64,000 nucleotides of DNA from JACDER01 sp036394915 (GTDB lineage: Bacteria > Actinomycetota > Thermoleophilia > Gaiellales > Gaiellaceae), in assembly GCA_036394915.1 (NCBI GenBank), contig DASWEE010000144.1:33210-97209 (forward strand). The letters are read 5' to 3'. Of the stretch, positions 23,244-32,339 are shown piece after piece. The position numbers were made by a program, and so were the translations under genes. Position 1 is the first letter of the stretch. Each line of letters starts with the position of its first letter. Under the pieces are notes generated by a model. The model was not told where the DNA came from, did no database searches, and was given only the letters and a program-made list of their open reading frames with translations.

Positions 23244-24185
23244 CTATAGCTCGACGGACTGAAGCTCAGGCAGCGCGTCGATCCGGTCGAGCGCGGCGAG
23301 CGCGATCGCGAGATCCTGGATCGCCAGGCCGGTCGAGTCGAAGACGGTCGCCTCCTCAGAGGTGCTCCGCCCCGGCGCCGCCCCGGCAAGCACGGCCCCG
23401 AGCTCGGTGACGTCCTCCCGGCCGAGGATGCCCGCCTCGACCGCATGGACGAGGTCGCCGTTGTGACTCGCCTGCGTCCAGTCGTCGCAGAAGACGCGAA
23501 CCCGTGCGAGCTCCTCGACCGCGATCTCGGCCTTGCCCGGTCCGTCGGCGCCCATCAGGCTCGCGTGCTGCCCCGGCTGCAGCGATCTCGGGCCGAGCAC
23601 GATCTCGTGCCCCGGGGTGACGGTCACGACGAGATCGGCGGCGAGCGCCTGCTCGCGGCTCGAGGCCAGGCCTGCGCCGATCTCCTCGGCAGCCGTCTGT
23701 GCCCGGGTCTCGTCGAGATCCCACAGCAGCGGCTTGCGCCCGCGAGCGACGAAGCTGCGCGCCGCCGCCTTCCCGTTCACGCCGGCGCCGATGACGGCAG
23801 CGGTCTCGGCATCCTCGCGCCCAAGCGTCTCGGCCGCGAGCACCGCCGCAGCTCCGGTTCGAAGCGCCGTGATCGCCCCCGCGTCGAATGCGGCCTCGAG
23901 CAGGCCGTTCGAAGCGTTCGAGAGCAGCGCCAGGCCCATCACCGTTGGTAGCCCCTGCGCGGGATTGCCGGGAAAGGAGGTCACCCACTTGAGCAGCGCG
24001 TGTCCGCCGCCGAGCGCGGGCATGGCGCGAAAGTCACCTGCCGGATAGGCCGGGACGTAGACCTTGGGCGGCATCGACCACTCGCCTCGTGCGTAGGCCA
24101 CGAATGCGTCGCGAACCGCCTCGACGGCTCGCTCCGAGCTAACCGCCGCCTCCACGTCGGCGGCGGAGAAGAAGGGAACCTTCAC
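23244..24185 (-). CDS. Ornithine cyclodeaminase / mu-crystallin family dehydrogenase
   Basis: 313 residues, GTG start. Start VKVPFFSAADVEAAVSSERA, catalytic-site LLKWVTSFPGNPAQGLP (Lys and Phe/Pro pattern), GALTALRTGAAAVLAAE-type segment, Rossmann TAAVIGAGVNGKAAARSF and a late VFDSTGLAIQDLAIA. The family includes ornithine cyclodeaminase, L-alanine dehydrogenase and ketimine reductase; which one is not decided by the visible residues. Divergent from the ABC exporter across an 18-nt gap. Confidence 0.85.
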   Translation of the reverse strand: MKVPFFSAADVEAAVSSERAVEAVRDAFVAYARGEWSMPPKVYVPAYPAGDFRAMPALGGGHALLKWVTSFPGNPAQGLPTVMGLALLSNASNGLLEAAFDAGAITALRTGAAAVLAAETLGREDAETAAVIGAGVNGKAAARSFVARGRKPLLWDLDETRAQTAAEEIGAGLASSREQALAADLVVTVTPGHEIVLGPRSLQPGQHASLMGADGPGKAEIAVEELARVRVFCDDWTQASHNGDLVHAVEAGILGREDVTELGAVLAGAAPGRSTSEEATVFDSTGLAIQDLAIALAALDRIDALPELQSVEL

Positions 24186-24203
24186 GGCTTGTAGCGTAAG
24201 CGT

Positions 24204-24926
24204 GTGATGGCCGCCCGGGCAGCTCCGATCGCCGTCGAGCACCTCCACGTTGTCCGGGGCGGCAATACCGTGCTCCCCGATCTCTCGCTCGCGGTCGGAA
24301 GCGGCCGCGTGACCGGACTGCTCGGCCCGAGCGGTGCGGGCAAGACGACGTTGATCCGCGCGATCGTCGGCGTTCAGCGGATCCAGAGCGGCGAGGTCCG
24401 GGTGCTGGGCGAGCCGGCGGGGTCGGAGTCGCTCCGCTCCCGGGTGGGCTACGTGACGCAGGCGCCGTCCGTGTACGGAGACCTGAGCGTATGGGAGAAC
24501 CTCCGCTACTTCGGCCGGGTTTTGGACGTCCCGGCCGCGAGGATTGACGAGGTGATCGAGACGGTTGGGCTTCCGCAATTCGCAGGACGGGTCGTCAACA
24601 GCCTCTCTGGAGGTGAGCGCGCCCGCGTCTCGCTTGCGACGGCACTCCTCAACCGCCCACCGGTTTTCGTGCTCGACGAGCCGACGGTTGGGCTCGATCC
24701 AGTGCTCCGCCGAGCTCTTTGGGCGACGTTCCACGCCCTTGCCGGCGAAGGGTCGACGCTGCTCATCTCTAGCCATGTCATGGACGAGGCGGAGCACTGC
24801 GACCAGCTCGTACTGCTGCGGGAGGGTCGGGTGCTGGCGGCCGAGAGCCCTGATGAGCTTCTGCGCCGGACGGGCGCGAGCTCGCTCGGGGACGCCTTCC
24901 TGCGCCTGATCGAGGGCGAGAGATGA
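24204..24926 (+). CDS. ABC-2 type transporter ATP-binding protein
   Basis: 240 residues. Walker A GPSGAGKTTLIRAI, Q-loop VTQAPSVYGDLSV, signature NSLSGGERARVSLATAL, Walker B FVLDEPTVGLDP, switch LISSHVMDEAEHC. Supplies energy to the permease encoded next; GTG start. Typical of drug or lipid exporters of the DrrA/NatA group. Stop overlaps the permease ATG (ATGA). Confidence 0.93.
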   Translation: MMAARAAPIAVEHLHVVRGGNTVLPDLSLAVGSGRVTGLLGPSGAGKTTLIRAIVGVQRIQSGEVRVLGEPAGSESLRSRVGYVTQAPSVYGDLSVWENLRYFGRVLDVPAARIDEVIETVGLPQFAGRVVNSLSGGERARVSLATALLNRPPVFVLDEPTVGLDPVLRRALWATFHALAGEGSTLLISSHVMDEAEHCDQLVLLREGRVLAAESPDELLRRTGASSLGDAFLRLIEGER

Positions 24927-25657
24927 GCCTGCGCGTCACGACCGCGACTGCGCTTCGCGTTCTCGCTCAGCTTCGCCGGGATCCGCGCACGATCGCGCTC
25001 CTGCTCGTCGTCCCGTCGGCGCTCGTGACGCTGCTGAAGTACGTCCTCGAAGGACAGCCGGGGAGCTTCGACCGGATCGGAGGCCCGCTGCTCGGCCTGT
25101 TCCCCTTCATCACCATGTTCCTAGTCACCTCGATCACGATGCTGCGCGAGCGGACGACCGGGACGCTCGAGCGGCTGATGACGATGCCGCTGGCCAAGCT
25201 CGATCTGCTGCTCGGGTACGGCGCGGCGTTCGCGCTCGTGGCTGCTGTGCAGGCCGCCGTCACCTCGGCGATCGCTCTCGGCGCGCTCGACCTCCACGTC
25301 GGCGGGTCGAGCTGGGCCGTGGTCGGGCTCGCGATCGGAAACGCGGTGCTCGGGATGTCGCTCGGCCTGTTCGTCAGCGCGTTCGCGGCCACGGAGTTCC
25401 AGGCCGTGCAGTTCCTGCCCGCCTTCGTCTTTCCGCAGCTCCTGCTGTGCGGGCTGTTCGTGCCCCGCGACCAGATGGCACGTGCGTTCGAGATCGCCTC
25501 GTACTGTCTGCCGCTGACCTACGCCTACGACGCCCTCGAGCGGGTCACCAGAGGCAGCGGCGGCTCGAGGATCGGGCTCGACGTGGGTGTCGTTGTCGGG
25601 GTGACGCTGCTCGCGCTCGCCTTGGGGGCGCTGACGCTGCGCCGGCGGACGGCCTAG
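24923..25657 (+). CDS. ABC-2 type transporter permease
   Basis: 244 residues with about six membrane spans (for example LLGLFPFITMFLVTSITML, LLGYGAAFALVAAVQAAVTS, VVGLAIGNAVLGMSLGLFV, VGVVVGVTLLALALGAL) and the ABC-2 hallmark LRERTTGTLERLMTMPLAKLD. Partner of the ATPase just upstream. Exported substrate unknown. Confidence 0.92.
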   Translation: MSLRVTTATALRVLAQLRRDPRTIALLLVVPSALVTLLKYVLEGQPGSFDRIGGPLLGLFPFITMFLVTSITMLRERTTGTLERLMTMPLAKLDLLLGYGAAFALVAAVQAAVTSAIALGALDLHVGGSSWAVVGLAIGNAVLGMSLGLFVSAFAATEFQAVQFLPAFVFPQLLLCGLFVPRDQMARAFEIASYCLPLTYAYDALERVTRGSGGSRIGLDVGVVVGVTLLALALGALTLRRRTA

Positions 25658-25687
25658 CCGCAGAAGTCACTCTCTCGGCTCAATCTC

Positions 25688-25747
25688 GTTTCGCATGCGT
25701 GCGGGATTTCCGCTTATGCTCGCAGTGGGGAGGAGGATGGTGACCCC
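25688..25747 (+). repeat. 60-bp dispersed repeat, copy A
   Basis: Lies in the gap between the convergent permease and methyltransferase genes. It matches the reverse complement of 44803-44862 without gaps, 47 of 60 positions by hand count. The 3' half, CGCAGTGGGGAGGAGG followed by a TGGTG, is nearly identical. No strong dyad is visible. Confidence 0.65.
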
Positions 25748-25753
25748 GGGGTT

Positions 25754-26497
25754 TCAGGAGGCGAGGCGGGCGCGGATGAGCGCCCGGCCCGAACCGAGGC
25801 TGAGTGGCTCCTCGCTCCCCGCATCCAGGCCCTCGACGTCCGCGAACCCAGCTTCCTCGAGCTGGGTTCGCAGTTCTCTGGCCGTATAGACGCGGATCGA
25901 GCTCCGGTTCTTCGAGACGATGTCTCCCTCGCGGATGAACGTCCATTCTGTGCCGACCCGTCCGGAGACCTCGTCCCAGTCGCGTTCCTGCAGGACTACG
26001 ACATCGCCGATCCGCTCCCACCCGCGTGGCTGGAACTTCGGAAACAGCGTCTCCGCGAGATGCGTGTCGACGAGGAACCACGACCCCGGCCTGAGCACCC
26101 GGGCGGCCGCGGCGAGAAAGGCCGCGTTGCCCTCGTCGTCGAAGTAGCCAAAGCTGCCACCGAAACAGAATGCGCCGTCGAACTCGCGTGTCCACGGCAG
26201 GTCGCGCATGTCGCCCTCGACCCAGTCGATCTCGACGCCGGTCTCCGACGCGCGCCGGCGGGCGTCCTCTAGGTACTCCGGCGTGACGTCGACGCCGGTC
26301 ATCGTGTAGCCGCGCTCGGCGAGCGGGATCGTCAGACGGCCGACGCCGCAGGGCACGTCGAGCATCCGCGCGCTCGGCTCGGGCTCGAGCATGCGCTCGA
26401 TCCGGTCGACTTGCGCAGCGGTTCGCTCCGGATCGATGGCGTCGCCGACGACCTCGGCCCAGCCTTCAGGGAAGAACGAGCGCCACCAGTCGTCCAT
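25754..26497 (-). CDS. Class I SAM-dependent methyltransferase
   Basis: 247 residues. Motif I ARMLDVPCGVGRLTIPLA, motif II GVDVTPEYLEDAR, DWVEGDMRDLPW, CFGGSFGYF and LRPGSWFLVDTHL are the usual Rossmann methyltransferase order. Target unknown. ATG at 26497 begins MDDWWRSFFPEGWAE. It follows pntB by 2 nt on the same strand, so it is probably co-transcribed with the transhydrogenase. Confidence 0.88.
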   Translation of the reverse strand: MDDWWRSFFPEGWAEVVGDAIDPERTAAQVDRIERMLEPEPSARMLDVPCGVGRLTIPLAERGYTMTGVDVTPEYLEDARRRASETGVEIDWVEGDMRDLPWTREFDGAFCFGGSFGYFDDEGNAAFLAAAARVLRPGSWFLVDTHLAETLFPKFQPRGWERIGDVVVLQERDWDEVSGRVGTEWTFIREGDIVSKNRSSIRVYTARELRTQLEEAGFADVEGLDAGSEEPLSLGSGRALIRARLAS

Positions 26498-26499
26498 GC

Positions 26500-27894
26500 C
26501 TAGAGAGCCTTGACATCTTCGACGAGCGCGGACACCGCGTCCTTCGCGTCGGCGAACAGCATCACGGTCTTCGGATCGCGATAGAGCGGGTTGTCGATCC
26601 CGGCGAAGCCGGGGTTCATGCTCCGCTTGATCACGACGACGTTCTTCGCGTGATCCACGTCCAGGATCGGCATCCCGTAGATGGGGCTCCCCGGCTGGTT
26701 GCGCGCGGCCGGATTGGTGACGTCGTTGGCGCCGATCACGAGCGCGACGTCGGTCTCCGGGAAGTCGGAGTTGATCTGATCCATCTCGTACAGCTGGTCG
26801 TAGGGCACGTTCGCCTCCGCGAGGAGGACGTTCATGTGTCCCGGCATCCGCCCCGCCACCGGATGGATCGCGTAGCGCACGTCGACGCCCCGCCGCTCGA
26901 GCTCGTCCGCGAGCTTGCGGACGTCGTGCTGGGCCTGTGCGACAGCGAGCCCGTAGCCGGGGATGATGATCACGCGGCGCGCGTACGCGAGCATGACGGC
27001 AACGTCGTCGGCGGTGGCGGAGCGAACTGCCCCGTCCCCGGCGGCCGCCGCAGCCTCCGGCGCGACGGCGAGCTGGCCGAAGGCGCCGAAGATCACGTTC
27101 GCCACCGAGCGCCCCATCGCGCGGGCCATCTTCAGCGTCAGCAGCGTCCCCGATGCGCCGACGAGCATCCCGCTCACGATCAGGACGTTCTCGTGCAGCA
27201 CGAAGCCGGTCGCTGAGGCGGCGACCCCCGTCGCAGCGTTCAGCAGAGAGATCACGACCGGCATGTCGGCGCCGCCGATCGGCAGCACGAACAGGATCCC
27301 GAAGAGGAGAGCCCCGCAGATCAGCGCGATGAAGAGCCCCTGCTTCTGCGGGCCCGCGACGATCACGATCCCGAGTGCGATCAGTCCCACGAAGAGGGCC
27401 ATGTTCCCGACCTTCTGGCCCGGATAGACGATCGGGCGGCCGCTGATCAAGTCCTGGAGCTTCCCGAACGCGACCATGCTGCCCGCAAACGAGATGCTCC
27501 CGATCAGAGCCGACAGGACCGTGGAGATCGAGCTCTCCGCAGACAGGCGCCCCGGATCGGGCGCGTGGGCGTGGAACTCCGCCAGCGCCACCAGTGCGGC
27601 CGCCCCGCCGCCGACGCCGTTGAACAGCGCCACCATCTGCGGCATCGCCGTCATCTTCACCGCGCGCGCCGCGTACCATCCGACCGGGGTGAAGATCGCC
27701 ATCACGACGAGGATGGAGACGTAGTTGTGCAGGCCGGCGCGTGCGAACGTGGCCCCGATCGCGATCGCCATCCCGCCCGCCCCGAACCAGGTTCCGAGCC
27801 GCGCATGGGCGGGTGAGGACAGGAACCGCAGGGCCAGGATGAAGGTCACGATTGTGACCAGGTAGGCGAGGTTAATCGCGTCGTTCCGGCTCAC
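26500..27894 (-). CDS. pntB: NAD(P) transhydrogenase subunit beta
   Basis: Proton-translocating transhydrogenase, NADP-binding subunit in the cytoplasmic membrane. 464 residues: multiple N-terminal spans, then the soluble domain III with IIPGYGLAVAQAQHDVRKLA, YAIHPVAGRMPGHMNVLLAEA, VALVIGANDVTNPAARNQPGSPIYGMPIL (read in parts) and KRSMNPGFAGIDN. GTG start. Overlaps pntAB by 23 nt. Confidence 0.96.
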   Translation of the reverse strand: MSRNDAINLAYLVTIVTFILALRFLSSPAHARLGTWFGAGGMAIAIGATFARAGLHNYVSILVVMAIFTPVGWYAARAVKMTAMPQMVALFNGVGGGAAALVALAEFHAHAPDPGRLSAESSISTVLSALIGSISFAGSMVAFGKLQDLISGRPIVYPGQKVGNMALFVGLIALGIVIVAGPQKQGLFIALICGALLFGILFVLPIGGADMPVVISLLNAATGVAASATGFVLHENVLIVSGMLVGASGTLLTLKMARAMGRSVANVIFGAFGQLAVAPEAAAAAGDGAVRSATADDVAVMLAYARRVIIIPGYGLAVAQAQHDVRKLADELERRGVDVRYAIHPVAGRMPGHMNVLLAEANVPYDQLYEMDQINSDFPETDVALVIGANDVTNPAARNQPGSPIYGMPILDVDHAKNVVVIKRSMNPGFAGIDNPLYRDPKTVMLFADAKDAVSALVEDVKAL

Positions 27895-28189
27895 TGCCCT
27901 CCTCGGGCTTGCGCTTGAACATCTCCAGCATGCGGTCGGTGACGACGAACCCGCCGACGACGTTCATCGTCCCGAGCGCGACCGCGGTAAGCGAGACGAC
28001 CCTGATCCACGTGTCCTGGTCCGGCAGGCCGGCGACGATGATCGCCCCGACGAGCACGATCCCGTGGATCGCGTTCGTGCCCGACATCAGGGGTGTGTGC
28101 AGGAGCGTCGGCACCTTCGAGATCACCTCGAAGCCGACGAAGACCGCGAGCACGAGCACCGTCAGCTCGATGATGAACTGGCTCGGCAC
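27872..28189 (-). CDS. pntAB: NAD(P) transhydrogenase subunit alpha 2
   Basis: 105 residues, three membrane spans (FIIELTVLVLAVFVGFEVI, AIHGIVLVGAIIVAG, VVSLTAVALGTMNVVGGFVV) with the conserved LHTPLMSGTNAIHGI. This is the membrane part of PntA as a separate polypeptide, the three-subunit form. GTG start sits on the pntAA stop (TAGTG). Confidence 0.95.
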   Translation of the reverse strand: MPSQFIIELTVLVLAVFVGFEVISKVPTLLHTPLMSGTNAIHGIVLVGAIIVAGLPDQDTWIRVVSLTAVALGTMNVVGGFVVTDRMLEMFKRKPEEGSEPERRD

Positions 28190-29289
28190 TACGCACGCAC
28201 CTCTTCGCGCCTGGTCACGCAGGCGCCCGCGGTGATCTCGTCCTCGAAGTCGAGCTGCAGCTCGCCGTCCACGACGAGATGGTTGAGCAGGGCGCCCACG
28301 TTCTTCGAGTACAGCTGGCTCGCGTGTGCGGGCATCGTGCTCGGCAGGTTGGTGAGGCCCACGATCGTGACGCCTTCGCGCACGACCTCCTCGCCGGGCT
28401 CGGTCAGCTCGCAGTTCCCGCCCGCCTCCGCCGCGAGATCGACGATCACCGAGCCAGGGCGCATTCCTTCGACGGCCGAGGCAGGGATCAGCTTCGGCGC
28501 CGGCCGCCCCGGAATCAGCGCCGTCGTGATCACCACGTCGAACTCGGGGATCCGCCGCGCGAGCTCGTCCTGCTGGCGGCGCTGCTCCTCCTCGGTCAGC
28601 TCCCGCGCGTAGCCGCCCTCGGTCTCCTCGCCCACGACGCCGAGTTCGAGGAAGGTCGCGCCGAGCGACTCGACCTGCTCCTTCACGACCGGCCGGATGT
28701 CGAAGCCCGAGACGACGCCTCCCAGCCGGCGCGCCGTCGCGATCGCCTGCAGGCCGGCGACGCCGGCGCCGAGGACGAGCACCTTCGCCGGCGCAACCGT
28801 CCCCGCAGCCGTCATCAGCATCGGGAAGAACTTCGGCAGCCGGTCGGCAGCGATCAGGACGGCCTTGTAGCCGCCGACCGTGCTCTGCGACGAGAGCGCG
28901 TCCATCGCCTGTGCGCGCGTGATCCGGGGAATCGACTCCATCGCAAAGGCCGTGATTCCGCCCTTCGACAGTTGCTCGATTCCCTTGGGGTCGGTGAGCG
29001 GCTCGAGGAAGGCGATCAGGACGGCCCCCTCGGGCACGGCGGCAATCTCCTCTTCGGACGGCTTCCGCACCCGGACGACGGCGTCGGCATCCCGGTAGAG
29101 CTCGTCCGGGCCGGTAGCGATCGTCGCACCGGCCTCGCGATAGGCGTCGTCCGGAAACGAGGCCGGCTCCCCGGCCCCCGCCTGGACGGCGACGTCGAGC
29201 CCGGCGGCGGTCAGGCGCGAGACCGTCTCGGGCACGAGCGCGACGCGGCGTTCTCCTGCTTCCGTCTCCTTGGGAACCGCGATCTTCAC
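28189..29289 (-). CDS. pntAA: NAD(P) transhydrogenase subunit alpha 1
   Basis: NAD(H)-binding subunit, 366 residues. Starts MKIAVPKETEAGERRVALVP; contains SSQSTVGGYKAVL, the Rossmann KVLVLGAGVAGLQAIATARR, GGYARELTEEEQRRQQ and VVITTALIPGRPAPKLI. Similar to alanine dehydrogenase but the adjoining pntAB and pntB fix the assignment. First gene of the operon; its promoter must lie in the 34-nt gap to the divergent DedA gene or within it. Confidence 0.95.
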   Translation of the reverse strand: MKIAVPKETEAGERRVALVPETVSRLTAAGLDVAVQAGAGEPASFPDDAYREAGATIATGPDELYRDADAVVRVRKPSEEEIAAVPEGAVLIAFLEPLTDPKGIEQLSKGGITAFAMESIPRITRAQAMDALSSQSTVGGYKAVLIAADRLPKFFPMLMTAAGTVAPAKVLVLGAGVAGLQAIATARRLGGVVSGFDIRPVVKEQVESLGATFLELGVVGEETEGGYARELTEEEQRRQQDELARRIPEFDVVITTALIPGRPAPKLIPASAVEGMRPGSVIVDLAAEAGGNCELTEPGEEVVREGVTIVGLTNLPSTMPAHASQLYSKNVGALLNHLVVDGELQLDFEDEITAGACVTRREEVRA

Positions 29290-29323
29290 GGCCGCAACTC
29301 TATTCGCGGGGTACGGTCCCCGT

Positions 29324-29914
29324 GTGACTCATCTGGTCGAGAACTACGGCCTGATCATCCTTTTCCTGCTGGTCGGAATGGAGTCGGCGGGAGTCCCCTT
29401 GCCGGGGGAGACGGCGCTCGTGACGGCGGGCGTGCTCGCGTCCCGCGGGAATCTCGACATCGTCGAGGTGATCGTCGTTGCGGCGTCGGCGGCGATTCTC
29501 GGCGACAACGCCGGCTACTGGATCGGGCGAGAGGGAGGGCTGCGGCTGCTCGACCGCTGGGAATTCACGCGACGGCTGCGCGATCGGCTCTTACCCCCGG
29601 CGAAGCGCTTCTTCGACGCCCACGGAGGGAAGACGATCTTCATCGCCCGCTTCGTCGCCGTCCTGCGCGTGACCGCCGCGTGGATCGCCGGAATGACCCA
29701 CATGCCCTGGTGGCGGTTCCTGGTCTGGAACGCGGCGGGCGGCATCTGCTGGGCGATCCTCGTCGGCCTCGTCGCGTACTACCTCGGCCATGCCGCGGCC
29801 GATGCGATCCAGCGCTACGGCTTGATCGGAGGCGGAGTTGCGGTGGTGCTCGGGATCCTCGTCTTCGTCGGCATGCACTACCTCAGCAAGCGCGTGGTCA
29901 AGGAAGAGGACTAG
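29324..29914 (+). CDS. DedA family membrane protein
   Basis: 196 residues. Family signature GVPLPGETALVTAGVLA near the start, a central GDNAGYWIGREGG, and ARFVAVLRVTAAWIAGMTHMPWWRF, followed by two C-terminal spans. DedA proteins act in envelope homeostasis, likely as lipid flippases such as for undecaprenyl phosphate. GTG start chosen close to the first hydrophobic span. Its stop overlaps the convergent dehydrogenase gene by 4 nt. Confidence 0.9.
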   Translation: MTHLVENYGLIILFLLVGMESAGVPLPGETALVTAGVLASRGNLDIVEVIVVAASAAILGDNAGYWIGREGGLRLLDRWEFTRRLRDRLLPPAKRFFDAHGGKTIFIARFVAVLRVTAAWIAGMTHMPWWRFLVWNAAGGICWAILVGLVAYYLGHAAADAIQRYGLIGGGVAVVLGILVFVGMHYLSKRVVKEED

Positions 29915-30972
29915 GCCTCGAGCTTCGTCCGGACCCGGCCGATCACCTCGTCCGTGAACTCGGTCGTCGTCGCGTGTCCCCCGAGGTCTGCCGTGCGGAT
30001 CCCCTGGGAGACCGCCTCGAAGCAGGCCTCGCGGATCGCGCGTGCGACATCTCTGGCCTCGTCCTCGTCCATGTGCCCGAGCAGCGCCGCTCCCGCGAGG
30101 ATCATCGCCATCGGGTTCGCGATGTTCTTCCCCTCCAGCGAAGGCGCCGTGCCGTGCGCCGCCTCGGCCATCAGCGCATTCGGCTCGAAGTGGTCGTCGA
30201 AGGCGACGAGCAGCGACTCCGAGCCGGCGATCGAGCCGAACAGCGGCAGGACGAGATCGGACAGGATGTCCCCGTCCCGGTTCAGGGTCGGGATCACGAG
30301 TGGGTCGCCCGCCGACGCGACCAGGAGTGCGAACGTCGCGTCGATCAGCTGCGGCTCGTACGGCGTCTCCGGGTGGCGCGCGGCCGCCGCGTCCATCTCC
30401 TCCTTCAGCATCCCCTCGTAGATCGGGCTGACGGTGTACTTCGGCCCGCCGAACACCTTTGCGCCGGTGCGCTCGGCCTGCCGGAAAGCGAACTCGGCAA
30501 CCGCGTGGCAGATCCGCCGCTCGATCCGCTCGGTGCGGTAGGCGACCTCGTCGTTCCCCTCGCCCTCGCGCCACTCCTTCGCCCCGTAGGCGTCGCCGAC
30601 CGCCATCCGGACGATCGAGATCGGCGCGTGGACCCCGCCGAGCGGAACGACGCCCGGAATTCGCCTCCCGGTCCGCACGATCACCCGCCCGCCGATCTCC
30701 TCGCGGAGGATTCGGTTGGGAGAGCCGACGTCGTCTGCTCCCTCCGGTGTGATCGTGGCCGCCTTCAAGCCGTAGCCGGTCTCGCGGATCGCGGCGGCCG
30801 CCTCGTACACGACCCGGTTTTGCGTGGCTCGACGCGAGTCGAGCGAGAGATCGAACCGCGGGAATTCGAACGCGATTTCGATCACATCGGGCGCGAGGGC
30901 GCGCAACGCTTCCTCGAGCAGCTCCTGCCCGGTCTGGTCGCCTTCGAGGACAACGATCGTTCGCTCGTTCAC
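29911..30972 (-). CDS. Isocitrate/isopropylmalate dehydrogenase family protein
   Basis: 353 residues, GTG start (MNERTIVVLEGDQTGQELLE). Beta-decarboxylating dehydrogenase motifs: KAATITPEGADDVGSPN (substrate loop), VRTGRRIPGV (Arg), NRDGDILSDLVLPLFGSIAG (metal-binding Asp) and EAAHGTAPSLEGKNIANP (nucleotide loop). The type often annotated as NAD-dependent isocitrate dehydrogenase; isopropylmalate or tartrate use cannot be excluded. No leu genes lie nearby; an aconitase is 14 kb away. Confidence 0.85.
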   Translation of the reverse strand: MNERTIVVLEGDQTGQELLEEALRALAPDVIEIAFEFPRFDLSLDSRRATQNRVVYEAAAAIRETGYGLKAATITPEGADDVGSPNRILREEIGGRVIVRTGRRIPGVVPLGGVHAPISIVRMAVGDAYGAKEWREGEGNDEVAYRTERIERRICHAVAEFAFRQAERTGAKVFGGPKYTVSPIYEGMLKEEMDAAAARHPETPYEPQLIDATFALLVASAGDPLVIPTLNRDGDILSDLVLPLFGSIAGSESLLVAFDDHFEPNALMAEAAHGTAPSLEGKNIANPMAMILAGAALLGHMDEDEARDVARAIREACFEAVSQGIRTADLGGHATTTEFTDEVIGRVRTKLEA

Positions 30973-30984
30973 GACACGATCTTA

Positions 30985-31996
30985 CTGCGGAGATTACGCG
31001 CGATCCGATCCGGAAACACGGCGCTCGTGGCTCGAAGAGGGGGATGGAGAAGGCTGGGGCGGAGAAGGCCGTTCCGGTACGCGGACGCCTATGGTAAGCG
31101 GATCACCGATCCCGCAAAGCTGGAGCGGATCGGATCGCTTGCGATTCCGCCGGCCCTGGAAAGAGGTCTGGATCTCGCCGCGCCCCGGGGCCAAGCTGCA
31201 GGCAACCGGGCTCGACTCCGCCGGGCGGCGGCAGTACCTGTACCACCCCGATTTCCGTGCCCGGCGCGAGCAGGAGAAATTCGACAAGCTCATTCGGTTT
31301 GCCGACCACCTTCCGCAGTTGCGCGCGCCGATGGCGGAGCACATGGAGCTCGATTCCCTCGACCCGGACCGCATCTGCGCGCTTGCCGTCAGACTGATCA
31401 ACCTGGGCTGGTTTCGCGTCGGCTCCGAGCACTCTGCGCGCACATCGAGGACGTACGGCATCACCACGCTCACGAAGAGCCACGTCAGGGTCCGCGGCAG
31501 CCGCGTCTCGTTCAGCTTCCGCGGCAAGGGAAACGCCCGCGTGCGCAGCGCGGTCGTCGATCCCGAGCTCGCAACCGCCGTGCGTGAGCTGGTCGACCTG
31601 GACGGGGGAAGGAGGCTCTTTCGGTACCGGCGCAACGGCGACCTGTTTTCCCTCTCGGCGGCGCTCCTCAACGACTACATCCGCACGTATCTCGGCGAGG
31701 AATTCACGGCCAAGGACTTCCGTACCTGGGGGGGCACGCTGCTTGCAGCCGTGGGCCTGGCCGAGCGCGGCGTTACCGACAGCGAGAGCAAGGCAAAGCG
31801 GGTGGTCGCCGCGGTCATGCGCCGCGTCGGTGAGCAGCTCGGCAACACCCCCGCGGTCGCGCGTGCGTCCTATGTGAGCCCGGCGGTGGTCGAGCAGTAC
31901 CTGGAAGGACGCACGATCGAGGACTTTCGCCCCAGACACCTCCGCGTGGTCGGCGCACGTGAATTAGGGCTGAATCCAGAGGAAAGTCTTTGCTGA
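30985..31996 (+). pseudogene. DNA topoisomerase IB, frameshifted
   Basis: The N-terminal part (RRLRAIRSG... then FRYADAYGKRITDPAKLERI, SLAIPPA) and the main part (WKEVWISPRPGAKLQATGLD, AGRRQYLYHPDFRARREQEKF, ALAVRLINLGWFRVGSE, ITTLTKSHV, KDFRTWGGTLLAA, NTPAVARASYVSP with the nucleophile Tyr) are in different frames. Removing one C from the run at 31154-31156 restores IPPAWKEVW. The domain is poxvirus-type topoisomerase I, which relaxes supercoils. The start is also unclear: CTG 30985 or a later GTG. Either decay or an assembly indel. Confidence 0.8.
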
Positions 31997-32101
31997 GCCT
32001 GTTGCGATCGTCGCGTATTCGGCGTGCGCGCGCTGCAGCCTGATTACCTCCGAGATTTCCGCTAGGCTAATGCGCGTCCAGCTCGAACTAGGAGGAGCAT
32101 C

Positions 32102-32299
32102 TTGGCTCGTAAGACCGTTCTCATCTGCGACAGCTGTGGGCGAGAGGTAGGCGAAGGAAAGGGAGGCACGCTGCGGCTCACGTATGCGGATGCCCGCAAG
32201 GGTGCCAAGCAGGCCGATCTCTGCGACAACTGCTCAGACGGCATGCCCGGCCACAAGGCGGCCAGACGAGGCCGTCGGCCCAGGTCGGCGACGGTGTAA
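32102..32299 (+). CDS. Small zinc-ribbon protein
   Basis: 65 residues from a TTG with a strong ribosome site (TAGGAGGAGC) 4 nt upstream. Two CxxC pairs, CDSCG near residue 9 and CDNC near 42, would bind one zinc; the middle LRLTYADARKGAKQADL resembles the encapsulated ribbon of small actinobacterial DNA-binding proteins, and the C-terminus is basic (KAARRGRRPRS). Function unknown; nucleic-acid binding is inference. Confidence 0.75.
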   Translation: MARKTVLICDSCGREVGEGKGGTLRLTYADARKGAKQADLCDNCSDGMPGHKAARRGRRPRSATV

Positions 32300-32339
32300 A
32301 GCCGCCGCCCAATTTTCCCGCTCTTTCCACGTTTTTGTC

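Noticed and set aside
28279..31587. A 1102-codon plus-strand frame across pntAA, dedA and the dehydrogenase
   Set aside because: Shadow of genes on the other strand or other frames; only its last part coincides with the topoisomerase N-terminus, which is reported there.
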